From Reyranella sp. CPCC 100927 (GTDB taxonomy: Bacteria > Pseudomonadota > Alphaproteobacteria > Reyranellales > Reyranellaceae): a DNA stretch of 64,000 nucleotides. Location: the NCBI RefSeq assembly GCF_007859315.1, contig NZ_VOHA01000012.1:62001-126000 (forward strand). The letters run 5' to 3'. Positions within the stretch are counted from its first letter, which is position 1. Each line of letters begins with the position of its first letter. The translations under genes were made by a program, and so were the position numbers. The notes beneath the pieces were generated by a model. That model made no database searches. It had not been told where the DNA came from and was given only the letters and a program-made list of their open reading frames with translations. Positions 23,486-34,364 of the stretch are shown here, in pieces.

Positions 23486-24658
23486 ATGCGCAGGCGCGCC
23501 GTCCTTGGTGCCATCGGCAGTGTCGCACTGGCACTGGCCTCCGGTGGCGCCTTCGCCCAGGACACGGTGAAGGTCGGCCTCATCCTGCCGATGACCGGTC
23601 CGTTCGCGTCGACCGGCCGGCAGATCGAAGCCGCGGTCAAGCTCTACATGGCGCAGCACGGCACCACGGTGGCGGGCAAGAAGATCGAGCTGATCGTCAA
23701 GGACGATACCGGTGTCGCCGACGTCACCAAGCGGCTGGCGCAAGAACTGGTGGTCAACGACAAGGTCGCCTTCCTGGCCGGCTTCGGGCTGACGCCGCTG
23801 GCGCTGGCGACAGCGCCGATCGCCACCGAGGCCAAGGTGCCGCAGATCATCATGGCGGCCGGCACGTCGATCATCACCGAGCGCTCGCCCTTCATCGTGC
23901 GCACCAGCTTCACCCTGCCGCAGAACACGCTGCCGATCGCCGACTGGGCCGCCAAGAACGGACTCAAGAAAGTCGTGACCCTGGTCACCGATTTCGGCCC
24001 GGGCCTGGACGCCGAGAAGACGTTCGAAGAGCTGTTCACCAAAGCCGGCGGCACCGTGCCGGAGAAGCTGCGCGTGCCGCTGCGCAACCCCGACTTCGCG
24101 CCCTTCCTGCAGCGCGCCGCCGACGCCAAGCCCGACGCCCTGTTCGTGTTCGTGCCGTCCGGTGCCGGCTCGGCAGTGATGAAGCAGTTCGCCGAGCGCG
24201 GCCTGGACAAGGCCGGCATCAAGCTGATCGGCACCGGCGACGTCACCGATGACGACATCCTCAACGACATGGGTGACGTGGCGTTGGGCGCCATCACCAG
24301 CCATCACTACTCGACGGCGCACAATTCGCCGGAGAACAAGGCCTTCGTCGAGGCCTTCCGCAAGGCCGCGGGCGGCATGCGGCCCAACTTCATGGCGGTG
24401 GGCGGCTGGGACGGCATGCACCTGATCTACCAGGCGCTCACCAAGACCGCCGGCAAGACCGACGGCGAGGCCCTGGTGGCGGCGATGAAAGGCATGGCCT
24501 GGACCAGCCCGCGCGGACCGATCTCGATCGACCCCGCCACGCGCGAAATCGTGCAGAACGTCTATGTGCGCAAAGTCGAGAGGGTCGACGGCCAGCTGTT
24601 CAACGTCGAGTTCGCCACCTTCGAGGCCGTGAAGGATCCGGCCAAGGCGGCGAAGTAG
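23486..24658 (+). CDS. livK: Branched-chain amino acid-type ABC transporter substrate-binding protein
   Basis: 390 residues from ATG 23486, with GAGGGGG just upstream. The signal peptide MRRRAVLGAIGSVALALASG is cleaved near AFAQ. The type I periplasmic-binding fold begins VKVGLILPMTGPFASTGRQI and continues with IIMAAGTSIIT and VVTLVTDFGPGLDAEKTFE. It is the first gene of a five-gene livKHMGF operon. Ligand is unknown; in alphaproteobacteria these paralogues take up amino acids, aromatic acids, amides or urea. Confidence 0.9.
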   Translation: MRRRAVLGAIGSVALALASGGAFAQDTVKVGLILPMTGPFASTGRQIEAAVKLYMAQHGTTVAGKKIELIVKDDTGVADVTKRLAQELVVNDKVAFLAGFGLTPLALATAPIATEAKVPQIIMAAGTSIITERSPFIVRTSFTLPQNTLPIADWAAKNGLKKVVTLVTDFGPGLDAEKTFEELFTKAGGTVPEKLRVPLRNPDFAPFLQRAADAKPDALFVFVPSGAGSAVMKQFAERGLDKAGIKLIGTGDVTDDDILNDMGDVALGAITSHHYSTAHNSPENKAFVEAFRKAAGGMRPNFMAVGGWDGMHLIYQALTKTAGKTDGEALVAAMKGMAWTSPRGPISIDPATREIVQNVYVRKVERVDGQLFNVEFATFEAVKDPAKAAK

Positions 24659-24664
24659 CGAAAT

Positions 24665-24820
24665 CCTCCCCACGCAGTGGGGAGGTGGCCCGGAAGGCCG
24701 GAGGGGACCTCCACGTGGTCTTGGCAACAAAGACCTCGTCGGCTCCCCATCCGGCTCAGGTGCTTCGACGCAAAGCGTCGAAGCACCGAAACGGCCACCT
24801 TCCGCGCAAGCGGGGAAGGG
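24665..24820. repeat. Composite hairpin repeat between livK and livH
   Basis: Three hairpins: CCTCCCCAC/GTGGGGAGG (24665-24685), a perfect 13-bp stem GGTGCTTCGACGC/GCGTCGAAGCACC with an AAA loop (24759-24787), and CCTTCCGCGCAAGCGGGGAAGG (24798-24819), with GGCCCGGAAGGCC between. Its position after the binding-protein gene suits differential expression of livK over the membrane subunits. Confidence 0.75.
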
Positions 24821-24828
24821 AACTCCCC

Positions 24829-25689
24829 ATGCTCACCATTCTTTTCGACGGCCTCGCCTACGGGATGATCCTGTTCGTGCTGGCGTGCGGGCTGGCGGTG
24901 ACCTTGGGGTTGATGAACTTCGTCAACCTGGCGCACGGCGCTTTCGCCATGGCCGGCGGCTACATCACCGTGCTGCTGATGGGCCGGCTGGGCGTGCCGT
25001 TCCTGTGGTGCCTGCCGATCGCGTTCATCGCCACGGCCCTGGTTGGCGCCGTGCTCGAGCGAACGCTCTATGTCCATCTCTACAGCCGCCCGCATCTGGA
25101 CCACGTGCTGTTCACCATCGGGCTGGTGTTCATGGCGGTGGCCGCCATCGACTATTTCCTGGGCGCGCAGCAGCAGATCATCCGCTTGCCGCAGGCCCTG
25201 CAGGGGCGCATCGAGGTGTTCGGCATCAGCGTCGGCATCTACCGTCTGTTCGTCATCGGCGTCTGCGGCGCACTGGTGGTGATCCTGCAGTCGATCCTCG
25301 CCTTCACCCGCTTCGGCAGCCGACTGCGCGCCGCCGTCGACGATGCGCGGGTGGCGCGTGGCCTGGGCATCGACGTCAACGCCATCTTCGCGCTCACCTT
25401 CGCCGTCGGCTCAGGGCTGGCGGGACTGGGCGGTGCGCTGGGCGCCGAGATCCTCGGCCTGGATCCGACCTTCCCGTTGAAGTTCATGATCTACTTCCTG
25501 ATCGTGGTCACCGTCGGCGGCACCACCAGCATCACCGGTCCGTTCCTCGCCTCGATCCTGCTCGGCGTCGCCGATGTCGCCGGCAAGTACTACATGCCCA
25601 AGCTCGGGGCCTTCGTGATCTACGCCCTGATGGTCGGCGTGCTGCTGTGGCGCCCGCACGGCCTCTTCACCCGCCGCGGCGCACGCTGA
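24829..25689 (+). CDS. livH: Branched-chain amino acid-type ABC permease LivH
   Basis: 286 residues from ATG 24829, placed by the GGGAAGGGAA just upstream; the longer frame to 24685 crosses the hairpin repeat. About eight hydrophobic segments. The family motif LGLMNFVNLAHGAFAMAGGY is at residues 26-45, and the EAA-like region VARGLGIDVNAIFALTFAVGSGLAGLGG near 180 contacts the ATPases. Inner-membrane channel subunit, paired with LivM. Confidence 0.92.
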   Translation: MLTILFDGLAYGMILFVLACGLAVTLGLMNFVNLAHGAFAMAGGYITVLLMGRLGVPFLWCLPIAFIATALVGAVLERTLYVHLYSRPHLDHVLFTIGLVFMAVAAIDYFLGAQQQIIRLPQALQGRIEVFGISVGIYRLFVIGVCGALVVILQSILAFTRFGSRLRAAVDDARVARGLGIDVNAIFALTFAVGSGLAGLGGALGAEILGLDPTFPLKFMIYFLIVVTVGGTTSITGPFLASILLGVADVAGKYYMPKLGAFVIYALMVGVLLWRPHGLFTRRGAR

Positions 25690-25696
25690 GGCCGCG

Positions 25697-26652
25697 ATGA
25701 CGAGCCGTCACTGGGAGTGGGTATTCTGGATCGCGGCGATCGCCATACCACTGCTGTTCCCCAGCAAGCTGCTGCTGATCAACGAGATCGCGATCCTGGC
25801 GCTGTTCGCCCTCTCGCTCGATCTGCTGCTGGGCTATGCCGGCATCGTGTCGCTGGGCCATGCCGCGTTTTTCGGTGTCGGCGCCTACGCCGCCGGCCTG
25901 CTGGCCAAGCATGGCCTGACCGAGCCGGTGAGCGGCCTGCTGCTGGCCTCTGCCGCCGCTGCCGTCATCGGCTTTCTCAGCAGCTTCCTGGTGCTGCGCG
26001 GCTCGGACCTCACGCGCCTGATGGTGACCATGGGCGTGGCGCTGATGCTGCTGGAGGTCGCCAATCGCTTCGACACCATCACCGGCGGCGCCGACGGCCT
26101 GCAGGGCGTCACCATGGGCCCGCTCCTGGGCCTGTTCCGCTTCGACCTCTACGGCCGCACCGCCTGCGCCTACAGCCTCACGACACTGCTGGTGCTGTTC
26201 CTGGTCGCGCGCCGCATCGTGCGATCGCCGTTCGGCCTGTCGCTGCGCGCCATCAAGGGCAACCGGCTGCGTGCCACGGCGGTCGGCGTCCCCGCCGACG
26301 CGCGGCTGGTCACCGTCTACACCATCGCCGCCGCTTACGCCGGTGCCGCCGGGGCGCTGCTCGCCCAGACGACGCAGTTCGTGTCGCTCGACGTACTCGA
26401 CTTCCATCGCTCGGCCGATGTGCTGCTGGTCCTGGTGCTGGGCGGCTCCGGCTATCTCTACGGCGGCCTGATCGGGGCCGCGATCTTCAAGCTGATGCAG
26501 GATGGACTGGCGGCGTGGACGCCGCAGTACTGGCAGTTCTGGATTGGCCTGGTGCTGGTGCTCATCGTCATGATCGGCCGCGAACGGCTGTCGGCCGGCG
26601 CCCGACGCATCTGGGCCCGGCTCGCGCGCCAACATGCCGGCGAGCAGCCGTC

Positions 26653-26656
<4 letters not shown>
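25697..26656 (+). CDS. livM: Branched-chain amino acid-type ABC permease LivM
   Basis: 319 residues. Hydrophobic throughout with about nine segments. It contains the LivM signature DLLLGYAGIVSLGHAAFFGVGAY (about residues 41-63) and the ATPase-docking loop ALRAIKGNRLRATAVGVPADAR-like stretch near 187. It starts 7 nt after livH and its TGA overlaps the livG ATG (ATGA), indicating translational coupling. Confidence 0.92.
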
Positions 26657-28132
<1,476 letters not shown>

Positions 28133-28134
28133 AC

Positions 28135-30726
28135 CTACGCGACCGCCACTCGTCGCCGGCGGCGCTGGTTCAGCACGATCAACGCATACACGAGCAGCCC
28201 CGGCACCGCGAACCAGTAGGGCGACATGCGATCGGCCGGTACCATGACCGCCTTCACCTCGTCGCCCTGCTTGACGCCCAGCCGTGCCGCCTGGCTGCCC
28301 AGCCGAACCGTCTGCGCGACCCACGTGCCGCCCTGATCGGCCAACGTCACGCCGGTGGCCCGGATGCGATCGAGCCCGGTCGCCCCCTGCCCCAGCGTCA
28401 GCCGCACGACACGCTCGACATCGTCACCGGCGCGATCCTGGGTCTCGAAGCGCAGGCGCAAGGCACCTTCCGCCGGCGTGGCGTCGGCCAAGGTGCGGAT
28501 CGTCTCAGGCCCCTTGGTGACGTAGGGATCGACGAACCGGTCGAGCCAGAACGACGGCCGGAACAGGGTGAAGCACACCACCAGCAACAGCACCGTCTCG
28601 TACCAGCGGTTGCGGGTCAGCAGCCATCGTTGCGTGGCGGCGACGAAGGCCCCCATGGCGATCACCGAGCAGCCGATCACCATGAGGAAATGCAACGGCC
28701 CGCGGATATCGATCATCAGCACTTCGTTGTTGAAGATGAAGATGAACGGCAGCAGCGCCGTGCGCGCTTCATAGATCGTCGCCTGCCAGCCCACGGCCAT
28801 GGGATCGGCGCCGGCGATGGCACCACCGGCATAGGCTGCCAATCCCACGGGGGGCGATACGTCGGCCATCAGCCCGAAGTAGAAGACAAACATGTGCACC
28901 GCGATCAGCGGCACCACGAGGTCGTTCAGCGAAGCGACCTCGACCACGACGGGCGCCATCAGCGTCGCCACGACGACGTAGCTCGCCGTCGTCGGCAGGC
29001 CGGTACCCAGCACGATGCAGATCAGCGCCACCAGCACCAGCATGGCGATGAAGTTGCCGGCCGAGAGAAACTCGACGATTTCGGCCATCACCAGGCCGAT
29101 GCCGGTCAGGGTCACGGTGCCGACGATGATGCCGGCCGCCGCCGTCGCGATGCCTACGGCGGCCATGTTGCGTCCGCCGGCGTCGAGGCCCTGCACGAAT
29201 TCCCGGGCACCCTGGCGCCAGTGTCCCAGCAGATCCCGTTCGCTGCGGAAGAAGGCGGTCAGGGGTCGCTGCGTCAGCACCAGGCCGCCCATAAAGACGG
29301 TGCCCCAGAAGGCGGATAGGCCGGGAGACAGTTCCTCGACCATCAGGCACCAGATCAGCACCGAGACGGGTATAAGATAATGCAGGCCCGTGCGTGCCGT
29401 TTCATAGAAGTCAGGTACAGTGACCAGTTCCTTGGTCGGATCATCGATTGGCAGGTCGGGATTCTTGGCGCGCAAGGCCACTAGCCCGATGTAACCCGCG
29501 ATCAACACAACACCCATGATCCAGCCAGACGCATCACCGAAGGCCTGTTTGGTCCAGCCGAAGCCGTAATAGATCACGCTCGCCAGGATGACGAACCCGG
29601 CCAAGGTCAGCAGCGCTTTCAGGCCGCCCTGCACCCAGGCCTGGCGGTGCGTGCGCGGGATGCCGCGCATGCCGGCTTTCACCGCCTCGATATCGACGAT
29701 GTAGAACAGCGCGCCGTAGATCATGATCGCCGGCAGGAAGGCGTGCTTCACCACGTCGGCGTAGGTGATACCGACATACTCGGCCATGATGAAGGCCGCC
29801 GCGCCCATGACCGGCGGCATGATCTGGCCGTTGACGCCGGCAGCGCACTCGATCGCGGCGGCCTGCGTCGGCTTATAGCCGACGCGCTTCATCAGCGGGA
29901 TGGTGAAGGTGCCGGTAGTGACCACGTTGGCGACCGACGAGCCTGAGATCATGCCGGTCATGCCCGACGATACGACGCCAGCCTTGGCCGGACCGCCGCG
30001 GTAGTGGCCCAGCAGCGAGAAGGCGAGCTGGATGAAGTAGTTGCCAGCACCGGCCTTGTCGAGCAGGGCACCAAAGAGCACGAACAGGAAGATAAAGCTG
30101 GTCGACACGCCCAGCGCCACGCCGTACACGCCCTCCGACGTCAGCCAGAATTGCGACGCCGCACGGCCAATGGACGCGCCCTTGTGCGACAGCAGTTCGG
30201 GCAGCAACGGCCCCGCGAAAACGTAGAGCAGCATCAGGATGCACACGATCGGCATCCACGGACCCTCTGCGCGGCGTGACGCCTCGAGCAGCAACACGAT
30301 TCCCACTGTGGCTGCAACGATATCCAGCGGCTTGATCAGGCCTGGGCGGCTGGCGAGGTCGTTGTAGAAGACGACGAGGTAAAGAACAGCCGCGATGGCC
30401 AGTGCTGCCAGGATCCAGTCGATCACCGGTACGCGATCGCGCGGCGAGGACTTGAAGGCGGGATAGGCTGCGAACGCAAGAAACAGCGCGAAGGAGAGAT
30501 GGAAGCAGCGCGCTTCGGTATCGTTGAAGATGCCGAAGCCCAGTTCAAACGGTATGGGCGATGCATACCAGAGCTGGAACAGCGACCAGACGATGGCGAC
30601 CGCCGAGATCAGCCGTGTAACGGCGATGCCCGGCTTGCGGCCGCCCATGTCGGCCTCGACGACGAGCGCGTGCACGTCGACGCCGGTCGGCACATTGCCC
30701 GTGCCGTTTTTCGTCTCCGCGACCAT
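28135..30726 (-). CDS. TRAP transporter fused 4TM/12TM permease (DctQM-like, TAXI type)
   Basis: 863 residues. An N-terminal small-permease-like block (about residues 30-150) is fused to the large DctM-like channel, recognisable by GVVSSGMTGMISGSSVANVVTTGTFTIPLMK-type sequence near 255-285, AAAIECAAGVNGQIMPPVMGAAAFIMAEYVG near 295, and GTGLPTTASYVVVATLMAP near 575. The C-terminus (about 760-845) is a soluble DUF3394-like extension with SQAARLGVKQGDEV, reminiscent of a PDZ-like turn. Such fusions work with TAXI binding proteins, and one is encoded 69 nt upstream. It imports a small organic acid or amino acid driven by an ion gradient. Confidence 0.9.
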   Translation of the reverse strand: MVAETKNGTGNVPTGVDVHALVVEADMGGRKPGIAVTRLISAVAIVWSLFQLWYASPIPFELGFGIFNDTEARCFHLSFALFLAFAAYPAFKSSPRDRVPVIDWILAALAIAAVLYLVVFYNDLASRPGLIKPLDIVAATVGIVLLLEASRRAEGPWMPIVCILMLLYVFAGPLLPELLSHKGASIGRAASQFWLTSEGVYGVALGVSTSFIFLFVLFGALLDKAGAGNYFIQLAFSLLGHYRGGPAKAGVVSSGMTGMISGSSVANVVTTGTFTIPLMKRVGYKPTQAAAIECAAGVNGQIMPPVMGAAAFIMAEYVGITYADVVKHAFLPAIMIYGALFYIVDIEAVKAGMRGIPRTHRQAWVQGGLKALLTLAGFVILASVIYYGFGWTKQAFGDASGWIMGVVLIAGYIGLVALRAKNPDLPIDDPTKELVTVPDFYETARTGLHYLIPVSVLIWCLMVEELSPGLSAFWGTVFMGGLVLTQRPLTAFFRSERDLLGHWRQGAREFVQGLDAGGRNMAAVGIATAAAGIIVGTVTLTGIGLVMAEIVEFLSAGNFIAMLVLVALICIVLGTGLPTTASYVVVATLMAPVVVEVASLNDLVVPLIAVHMFVFYFGLMADVSPPVGLAAYAGGAIAGADPMAVGWQATIYEARTALLPFIFIFNNEVLMIDIRGPLHFLMVIGCSVIAMGAFVAATQRWLLTRNRWYETVLLLVVCFTLFRPSFWLDRFVDPYVTKGPETIRTLADATPAEGALRLRFETQDRAGDDVERVVRLTLGQGATGLDRIRATGVTLADQGGTWVAQTVRLGSQAARLGVKQGDEVKAVMVPADRMSPYWFAVPGLLVYALIVLNQRRRRRVAVA

Positions 30727-30755
30727 GGACCTTCCCCCGCTCTCTTGTTGATTTT

Positions 30756-30785
30756 CCCTTCTCCCCGCAAGCGCGGGGAGAAGGG
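30756..30785. repeat. Perfect hairpin between the TAXI and TRAP permease genes
   Basis: CCCTTCTCCCCGC (30756-30768) and GCGGGGAGAAGGG (30773-30785) around AAGC. The same CTCCCCGC core occurs at 22156-22185. Its position after the binding-protein gene would favour excess binding protein over permease. Confidence 0.65.
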
Positions 30786-30795
30786 CTTTGCAGGA

Positions 30796-31773
30796 CTACA
30801 GCCAGCCGCGTTCCTTGTAGTATTTGGCCGCGCCGGGATGCATCGGCGCCGACAGGCCATCCTTGACCATGTTCTTGGGGTCGAGGTTGGCGAACGCAGG
30901 GTGCAGTTTCTTGAACTCGTCGAAGTTCTCGAACACCGCCTTGACCAGGGCGTAGACAACGTCGTCTGGCGTCTTGGCCGACGTCACCATGGTGGCGAGC
31001 ACGCCATAGGTTTCCGTCGGGTTCGGATTGTTGGCATACATGCCGGCGGGGATCGTCACCTTGGCGTAGTAGCTGTGGTCCTTCACCAGCTTGTCGACGG
31101 CCGGGCCGGTCAGCGACACCAGCTTGGCGCCGCAGCTCGTGGTCGGATCCTGGATGTTGGCCGACGGATGGCCGACCCCGTAGAAGAAGCCGTCGATCTT
31201 GTTGTCGCACAACGCCGGGCCGTGCTCGTCGGCTTTCAGCTCGGAGGCGAGCGAGAAATCCGACAGCTTCCAGCCCAGGGCGCCGATCAGCTCCTCGAGC
31301 GACTGGCGCGTGCCCGACCCCGGGTTGCCGACATTGAAGCGCTTGCCCTTGAAGTCCTCGAACTTGCCGATATTGGCTTCCTTGCGCGCCACGACCGTGA
31401 ACGGCTCGGGATGCACCGAGAACACCGAGCGCAGATCGCCATAGGCGCCACCCGACTTGAACGGCCCCTCGCCCTTCAGCGCATTGAAGTGCACGTCGGA
31501 TTGAGCCAGGCCGAAGTCGAGTTCACCGGCCTTGATGGTGTTGATGTTGAAGGCCGACCCGCCGGTCGATTCGACCGAGCAACGGATGCCGTGCGCCTTG
31601 CGATCCTTGTTCAGCAGGCGGCAGATCGCGCCACCGGCGGCGTAGTAGACGCCGGTGACACCGCCGGTCCCGATGGTCACGAACTTCTGCTGCGCCTGCG
31701 CCGCACCCGGGATCATCATGCCGGCCGCAATAAGGCCAGCGATCAATGACGTTGCACCCAATACCCTGATCAT
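30796..31773 (-). CDS. TAXI family TRAP transporter solute-binding protein
   Basis: 325 residues from ATG 31773, chosen because GGAGGAGGGG lies just upstream; the alternative ATG at 31791 would overlap that ribosome-binding site. The signal peptide ends near AQAQQKF. TAXI features: [22 protein letters not shown] at residues 33-54, [26 protein letters not shown] near 74, and [18 protein letters not shown] near 148. It delivers ligand to the fused permease downstream. The aminotransferase upstream suggests an amino-group-bearing substrate, which is inference. Confidence 0.9.
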   Translation of the reverse strand: MIRVLGATSLIAGLIAAGMMIPGAAQAQQKFVTIGTGGVTGVYYAAGGAICRLLNKDRKAHGIRCSVESTGGSAFNINTIKAGELDFGLAQSDVHFNALKGEGPFKSGGAYGDLRSVFSVHPEPFTVVARKEANIGKFEDFKGKRFNVGNPGSGTRQSLEELIGALGWKLSDFSLASELKADEHGPALCDNKIDGFFYGVGHPSANIQDPTTSCGAKLVSLTGPAVDKLVKDHSYYAKVTIPAGMYANNPNPTETYGVLATMVTSAKTPDDVVYALVKAVFENFDEFKKLHPAFANLDPKNMVKDGLSAPMHPGAAKYYKERGWL

Positions 31774-31828
31774 TTCACCCCTCCTCCGCAATCAGCACCG
31801 GCATGTGTCGCCGGCTGCGTTACCCAAT

Positions 31829-33163
31829 CTACCCGCGGACACCGGCGATCGCGGCATCGATGGCGCCCCCCAGCCGCTCGACGATGGTCTCGATATCCTG
31901 CGGCTGCACGATAAAGGGAGGCGCCAGTAGCACATGATCGCCCCGCGCGCCATCGATGGTGCCGCCCATGGGATATACCAGCAGTCCGCGTGCCATCGCT
32001 TCGGCCTTGATGCGGGCGTTCAGCTTCACGGCCGGATCGAACGGTTTCTTCTCGCCGCGATCCTCGACCAGCTCGATCCCCTGGAACAGGCCGCGGCCGC
32101 GGATGTCGCCGACATGGTGGTGATTGCCGAAACGCTCGCGCAGGCGACGCTGCAACAGGTCGCCCTGGCGCACCACATTGTCCAGCAGCTTGTCGCGGCG
32201 AATCACGCGCTGCACCGCCAGCGCCGCCGCGCATGACACGGGATGGCCGATATAGGTGTGGCCATGCTGGAACAGCCCGGAGCCGGCGCTGATGGCGTCC
32301 ATGATCTTGCCGCCCACCAGCACGGCGCCGATGGCGGCATAGCCGCCGCCCAGTCCCTTGGCGATGGTCATCAGGTCGGGTGCAATACCTTCCTGCTGGC
32401 ACGCATGCAGGGTGCCGGTGCGGCCCATGCCGCTCATCACCTCATCGAGGATCAAGAGGACGCCGTGACGGTCGCAGACCTCGCGCACCTTGCGGAAATA
32501 GCCGGGCACCGGCGGCACCGCGCCCGATGTGGCGCCAACCACGGTTTCGGCGACGAAAGCGATCACCGTGTCGGGCCCGAGCGTGCGGATCTGGGCATCG
32601 AGCTCGTCGGCCAGGCGCTGGCCATACTGCTCGGCCGTCTCGTCGTCGCGCCTGCCGCGATATTCGTAGCAGGGCGAGACATGATGGGTCTCGATCAGCA
32701 GCGGCTGGAACTGCTTGCGCCGCCATTCGTTGCCGCCGACCGCCAGCGCGCCCAGCGTGTTGCCGTGATAGCTCTGGCGGCGCGCGATGAAGTGGCGCCG
32801 CTGCGGCTGGCCTTTCTCGACGAAGTACTGTCGCGCCAGCTTCAGCGACGCTTCGATGGCCTCCGAGCCGCCCGATACGAGATAGACATGCGACATGCCG
32901 GCCGGCGCGTGCGCGATCAGATCGTCGGCCAGTTCCTCGGCGGCATCGGTCGTGAAGAAGCTGGTGTGGGCATAGGCCAGCGTATCGATCTGCGCATGCA
33001 TCGCCGCCACCACGTCGGGATGGCCGTGGCCCAGGCACGAGACGGCCGCGCCGCCGCTGGCGTCGAGGTAGGCCTTGCCGTCCTTGTCGTGGATATAGAG
33101 GCCGCGCGCGGTGGCGGCGCGCGGATAGTCTTGCCGGATCTGGCGATGCAGGATGTGGGTCAT
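31829..33163 (-). CDS. Class III (omega) aminotransferase
   Basis: 444 residues. PLP phosphate-binding SGGSEAIEASLKLAR is near residue 97, RQSYHGNTLGAL near 129, the cofactor Asp in LILDEVMSGMGRTG near 237, and the Schiff-base Lys269 in TIAKGLGGGYA. Class III enzymes transfer amino groups from omega-amino acids such as beta-alanine, GABA or taurine to pyruvate or 2-oxoglutarate. Its ATG overlaps the RpiR gene's TGA (ATGA), so regulator and enzyme are coupled, with the TAXI/TRAP importer genes downstream. Confidence 0.88.
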   Translation of the reverse strand: MTHILHRQIRQDYPRAATARGLYIHDKDGKAYLDASGGAAVSCLGHGHPDVVAAMHAQIDTLAYAHTSFFTTDAAEELADDLIAHAPAGMSHVYLVSGGSEAIEASLKLARQYFVEKGQPQRRHFIARRQSYHGNTLGALAVGGNEWRRKQFQPLLIETHHVSPCYEYRGRRDDETAEQYGQRLADELDAQIRTLGPDTVIAFVAETVVGATSGAVPPVPGYFRKVREVCDRHGVLLILDEVMSGMGRTGTLHACQQEGIAPDLMTIAKGLGGGYAAIGAVLVGGKIMDAISAGSGLFQHGHTYIGHPVSCAAALAVQRVIRRDKLLDNVVRQGDLLQRRLRERFGNHHHVGDIRGRGLFQGIELVEDRGEKKPFDPAVKLNARIKAEAMARGLLVYPMGGTIDGARGDHVLLAPPFIVQPQDIETIVERLGGAIDAAIAGVRG

Positions 33164-34050
33164 GTCGGGCTCCGTCGGCGCTCGCTGCCGAGCGCATAGA
33201 TATCGAGCGCGGCCAGCTCGGCCTCGGTGGCAGCGATCGCCTCCAACGCACCCTCGCCGCGACGCGTCGCCAGCAGCGCGACCAGCAGCTCCGCGACCGC
33301 GAAGGCCGGCACCATCGTGTGGAAGAACGATGGCGACTCGGTGGGTACGACGATCGCCGCATCCGCCTGCCGCGCCAGCGGCGAGGCCGTGCTGTCGGTC
33401 AACGCCACGACGCGCATGCCGCGCGCCGCGGCATGCCGCGCCAGGTCGAGTGTGGTACGCACATAGGGCTTCACGCTGACGGCGAACAGCGCATCGCCGT
33501 TGGCGGCGCCGCGCAAGGCATCGGCGCCGGTGCCGCCGGCGCCTTCGATCAGATGGCAGTCGGCGCCGGCGAACGACGCCACGTATTGAAAGTGGAAGGC
33601 CACGCTGAAGCTCGACCGCAGCCCCAGAGCGAAGATGCGGCGCGCGCCGCCCAGCACACCGGCGGCCGCATGCACCTGCGCCAGGACATCGGCATCGGCC
33701 AGGCGCTGCACGTTGCCGGCGGCCGCCGCCAGCATGTCGGCCACCAGCCGGCTCTCGCTGGCCTTGCCGCGCGCCACCAGCGCACCGCCCTTGTCGGCGA
33801 ACCCGATGGCGCGACGTCGCACGGCTTGGGCGTAGAGATCGCGAACGCTTTCATAGCCCTCGAAACCCAGGCGCTGGGCCAGCCGCGTCATGGTGACGGG
33901 CGGCACGCCGGCGCGCTCGGCCTGGCTCCGCATGCTGAGCAGCGCCACGTCGTCAGGGTGGTCGAGCATCCATCGCGCCGCCGAGCGCAGCTGCGGTGGC
34001 AACGTGTCGAGCGTATCCAGCAATCGGTCCTGCAGGGGCGCCGCGGGCAT
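33160..34050 (-). CDS. MurR/RpiR family transcriptional regulator
   Basis: 296 residues from ATG 34050, which gives the family-typical N-terminus (LQDRLLDTLDTLPPQLRSAARWML). In-frame starts at 34098 and up to 34257 would add an unlike extension. The N-terminal HTH_6 domain includes RAGVPPVTMTRLAQRLGFEGYESVRDLY (about residues 46-73), followed by a SIS sugar-phosphate-binding domain (IFALGLRSSFSVAFHFQY near 143; VVALTDSTASPLARQAD near 225). First gene of the aminotransferase/TAXI-TRAP operon and presumably its regulator. Confidence 0.88.
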   Translation of the reverse strand: MPAAPLQDRLLDTLDTLPPQLRSAARWMLDHPDDVALLSMRSQAERAGVPPVTMTRLAQRLGFEGYESVRDLYAQAVRRRAIGFADKGGALVARGKASESRLVADMLAAAAGNVQRLADADVLAQVHAAAGVLGGARRIFALGLRSSFSVAFHFQYVASFAGADCHLIEGAGGTGADALRGAANGDALFAVSVKPYVRTTLDLARHAAARGMRVVALTDSTASPLARQADAAIVVPTESPSFFHTMVPAFAVAELLVALLATRRGEGALEAIAATEAELAALDIYALGSERRRSPT

Positions 34051-34364
34051 GACAATGACGGTAGCGCCACCGAGCCAGTGTTGCAACATATGTTTCATCA
34101 AGTGACTAAATGATCCGATTGTTCCATCAATGCCCGAGATCCACCTGCTTTCCGGGCCTTTCTCCTGTTGCCAGCAGCGCTGACGCAGAATGTCGCAGGG
34201 CTGCCGTGGCACGCTCCACCGCATTTCCCGGCATGTCTTCTGCTTGATTTGCCCCACTCGCGCCTTCTGGCTCAGTCCTTTACTTCGAATCTGGACCTTT
34301 CATAGCCCTTACTTTGTGCTGTCCGATGAGCCAGAACGATATGCATGCGCGGGGGTGCTGAAAC

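Noticed and set aside
30756-30785. Intrinsic terminators at the GC-rich hairpins (also 22156-22185, 24665-24820)
   Set aside because: Stems are strong but no U-tract follows in the transcribed direction, so they are reported as repeats rather than terminators.
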